A stretch of DNA of 16,275 nt from Collinsella sp. (GTDB taxonomy: Bacteria > Actinomycetota > Coriobacteriia > Coriobacteriales > Coriobacteriaceae). The DNA lies in assembly GCA_019419625.1 (NCBI GenBank), contig DXZO01000041.1:25027-41301 (forward strand). Reading direction: 5' to 3'. The position numbers and the translations under genes are program-made. Position 1 is the first letter of the stretch, and each line of letters starts with the position of its first letter. The notes beneath the pieces are model-generated. The model saw only the letters and a program-made list of their open reading frames with translations. It was not told the origin of the DNA and made no database searches. Positions 14,646 through 16,275 of this stretch are shown here, piece by piece.

Positions 14646-14678
14646 CCTGCCAAAATAAACCTGTCCCTTTTTGGTAGG
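14646..14678 (-). repeat. 33-nt GGGACAGG hairpin repeat, copy 2 (REP-like)
   Basis: On the minus strand the arms CCTACCAAAA and TTTTGGCAGG pair with one G-T wobble around a loop AGGGACAGGTTTA. Length, hairpin layout and the GGGACAGG core match the copy at 589-621. It begins at the base following the brxD stop codon (14681-14679). The arms extend by another AA/TT pair into the stop codon and beyond. A few T residues follow (TTTTATC), so it might work as a partial terminator between brxD and brxHI. Confidence 0.55.
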
Positions 14679-15974
14679 TTAGATGGTGAATTCGGCGAAG
14701 TTGCGCTCGTCGGATGATGAGGACGATTCGCTGGCCGGCGCGAGGGTGTCGCCGCCGACGCTTTGCAGCAGCTCTGCCACGTTGGCGTCGGGGTTCTGGC
14801 ACAGGATATCGAGTAGCTCGATAAAGTCGCGGATGACCTCACGCGGCGTCAAGTGCGTATCGGCTCCCACGCGGCCAAACTCAATCTTGAGGAAGTCCAC
14901 CAAGTCGTTCTCGGTAAGCGTGGGCGTCCAGCCAAAGTAACCGGCATGGATTTGCATGAGTTTTTCGATGAGCACCAGCAACTCCTCATAGGTGAGTGGC
15001 TGCAGGCGGATGATGGGCGCGAGCATGTCCTTAAGGTCTTCGCGCGCAAAGCGGCCCTGAGCGAGTCGGCTGCGCAGGGCCTCGTAGGAGAACACGCCGC
15101 GGCGGCGGTCTTCGATGGAGGTTGGCGTGCCGCCCATGATCATGCCTAGGTACTGCGCCTTGCCCTGGAGCGTGTCGTTGTACATGGTCAAGATCTTCTC
15201 GTAGTTGTATTGGCGCGTGATGGCGTTGGGAATCTTATACAGATTCACGAGCTCGTCGATGAGCACCAGCATGCCCTTGTAGCCACTGCAGACCAAAAAG
15301 CGCGCAATGAGCTTAACGTAGTCGTACCAGTCGTCATCGCTGATGATGGTCGAGGAGCCCAGCTCGGCGCGAGCCTCGCTCTTGGTGCGGTATTCGCCGC
15401 GAATCCATTTGGTCACGCGGATCATGGCCTCTTCGTCGCCCTCGGATACGGCCGTGCGATAGCGGCGAAGCATGCGGGTGAAGTCGAAGCCGTGGACCAT
15501 CTCTTCGAGCGGGGCCAGTTGGGCATTAACGACAGACTCGTCGGCGTCGGTACACGAGGCGACCCAACGATCCAGGATAAGGTTGAGCGCGCCGCCCTCG
15601 GGGCGCGTCTTGGTCGATATGTTGCGGATAAGCTCGCGGTAGGTGGCAAGGCCCTGTCCCTGACCGCCCTGCAGGCGGCGCTCGGGCGACAGGTCGGCAT
15701 CAGCGACGACGAATCCCTCGCCCATGGCGTGCGTGCGGATGGTCTGGAGCAAAAAGCTCTTGCCGGCGCCGTAACGACCGACCAGAAAGCGGAAGCTCGC
15801 GCCACCGTCGGCGATGAGACTCAGATCGGTGAGCAGGGCGCGGATCTCGACCTCGCGCCCTACGGTGATGTAAGGAAGACCGATGCGCGGGACCACGCCG
15901 CCCTTGAGCGAGTTGAGAATGACGGCAGCGACGCGCTTGGGCACGCGGGGTGCTGCGGATGCGGTATCACTCAT
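14679..15974 (-). CDS. brxD: BrxD-type P-loop ATP-binding protein (former DUF2791)
   Basis: 431 residues; ATG at 15974, overlapping the 3' end of the upstream gene by 8 nt, with GAGGAT about 9 nt before. Seen: RVAAVILNSLKGGVVPRIG (14-32), Walker A GRYGAGKS (66-73), ADADLSPERRLQG (91-103), Walker B LVLIDELVNL (236-245, D240-E241), a sensor-like MIMGGTPTSIEDRRRGVFSYEALRSRL region (279-304) and PIIRLQPLTYEELLVLIEKL near the C-terminal helical part. The tail ends in a Ser run (SSSSS) before DERNFAEFTI. The order of motifs and the RRGVFSYEALRSRL stretch match the BREX BrxC/BrxD family; BrxD is the small ATPase of type 2 BREX, normally next to brxHI, as here. It probably hydrolyses ATP in a DNA-bound complex with the helicase; the cassette lacks visible pglX/pglZ. 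Confidence 0.85.
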   Translation of the reverse strand: MSDTASAAPRVPKRVAAVILNSLKGGVVPRIGLPYITVGREVEIRALLTDLSLIADGGASFRFLVGRYGAGKSFLLQTIRTHAMGEGFVVADADLSPERRLQGGQGQGLATYRELIRNISTKTRPEGGALNLILDRWVASCTDADESVVNAQLAPLEEMVHGFDFTRMLRRYRTAVSEGDEEAMIRVTKWIRGEYRTKSEARAELGSSTIISDDDWYDYVKLIARFLVCSGYKGMLVLIDELVNLYKIPNAITRQYNYEKILTMYNDTLQGKAQYLGMIMGGTPTSIEDRRRGVFSYEALRSRLAQGRFAREDLKDMLAPIIRLQPLTYEELLVLIEKLMQIHAGYFGWTPTLTENDLVDFLKIEFGRVGADTHLTPREVIRDFIELLDILCQNPDANVAELLQSVGGDTLAPASESSSSSDERNFAEFTI

Positions 15975-16275
15975 GGTCTAGGTATCCTCTCACGTCTGCT
16001 TCGTAGTCCTCAATAATCTGCGGCCCTGCCGCGCTAAATTCAATTACGGTGTCGCCCACCAGGTCAAAGAGCGCCTCGTTGATGGTATCGACGAGCATGT
16101 CCTCGCTCTGCCCCGATTGCGCTACCGCTGATTCCGCCTGTACTGCGTTGTGCTCGAGCAGCGCGCGGAGATAGGCGTCTGCGGCGGGTGCGAGTTCGTT
16201 CGTGGCGTCAGCGGGCGCAGCAGCTGCGAACGCGGGCGTCGGCGCGAGAAGCGGTGCCACGACACCAAACTGTTC
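15967..16275 (-). CDS. TerB_C domain protein, C-terminal end only (5' end outside window)
   Basis: The frame is open from the window edge (16275, ...EQFGVVAPLLAPTPAF) to a TGA at 15969-15967; the GTG at 16260 is inside the frame and not a real start. The 102 residues seen comprise a Pro/Ala-rich linker, a helical stretch (LRALLEHNAVQAESAV) and a C-terminal segment MLVDTINEALFDLVGDTVIEF ending IIEDYEADVRGYLDHE. The INExxxDxxGDxxIE layout with an acidic IEDY end agrees with the C-terminal TerB_C domain of large TerB_N/TerB/TerB_C proteins, thought to bind metal through acidic residues. The 8-nt overlap with brxD shows tight coupling. Family call is based on a short stretch and is moderate. Confidence 0.55.
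   Translation of the reverse strand, partial: EQFGVVAPLLAPTPAFAAAAPADATNELAPAADAYLRALLEHNAVQAESAVAQSGQSEDMLVDTINEALFDLVGDTVIEFSAAGPQIIEDYEADVRGYLDHE

Noticed and set aside
15210..16016. 268-residue plus-strand open frame opposite brxD
   Set aside because: Antisense to Walker A/B-bearing sequence and runs through the brxD/TerB_C overlap; no start signal or domain.

Overview
The window reads as a chromosomal stretch from a GC-rich bacterium, most likely a gut actinobacterium of the class Coriobacteriia (Collinsella-like). This is inferred from the GC-rich, GAG/GCC/CGC-heavy codon use, the dense gene packing, the DUF3516-type helicase and the apparent mix of Shine-Dalgarno and possibly leaderless starts. 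No marker gene fixes the genus. Ten complete or nearly complete genes and two edge-truncated genes are supported. No rRNA, tRNA, CRISPR array or intact insertion sequence was seen.

Left part (1-5484): the 3' end of a ChbG/HpnK-type carbohydrate deacetylase, a small hairpin repeat and a strong terminator. Then comes a DUF2130 coiled-coil protein with a PD-(D/E)xK nuclease-like signature. It converges, across a bidirectional terminator, on a large Ski2-like DEAD/DEAH helicase with a C-terminal DUF3516-type region. The 312-base gap upstream of the helicase holds a 123-bp AT-richer element with near-perfect 25/26-bp terminal inverted repeats, which looks like a MITE or a dispersed palindromic repeat.

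Middle part (5485-12091): this is rich in tRNA-modification genes. A divergent TrmB (m7G46 methyltransferase) and a Trm9/ALKBH8-like methyltransferase are on the minus strand. Across a 267-base divergent promoter region lies a two-gene operon of an XRE regulator with membrane segments and a DUF4097 membrane protein. It is followed by a bacterial Elp3 (radical SAM + GNAT), probably read from a leaderless promoter, and a membrane-anchored spermidine-synthase-fold protein placed directly behind it. In eukaryotes Elp3 makes cm5U34 and Trm9 methylates it to mcm5U34, so the two genes about 2 kb apart suggest a bacterial version of that pathway.

Right part (12118-16275, minus strand): a three-gene cassette consisting of the C-terminal end of a TerB_C-type protein, a BrxD-type P-loop ATPase (8-bp overlap) and a BrxHI/Lhr-like helicase. 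BrxD and BrxHI are components of type 2 BREX phage defence, but here they sit with a TerB_C protein, with no PglX methyltransferase or PglZ visible. It is the best candidate in the window for an under-described DNA-processing or antiphage system.

Two 33-base hairpins with a conserved GGGACAGG in or near the loop, and a possible third degenerate copy, lie directly after stop codons and in the same orientation as the gene they follow.
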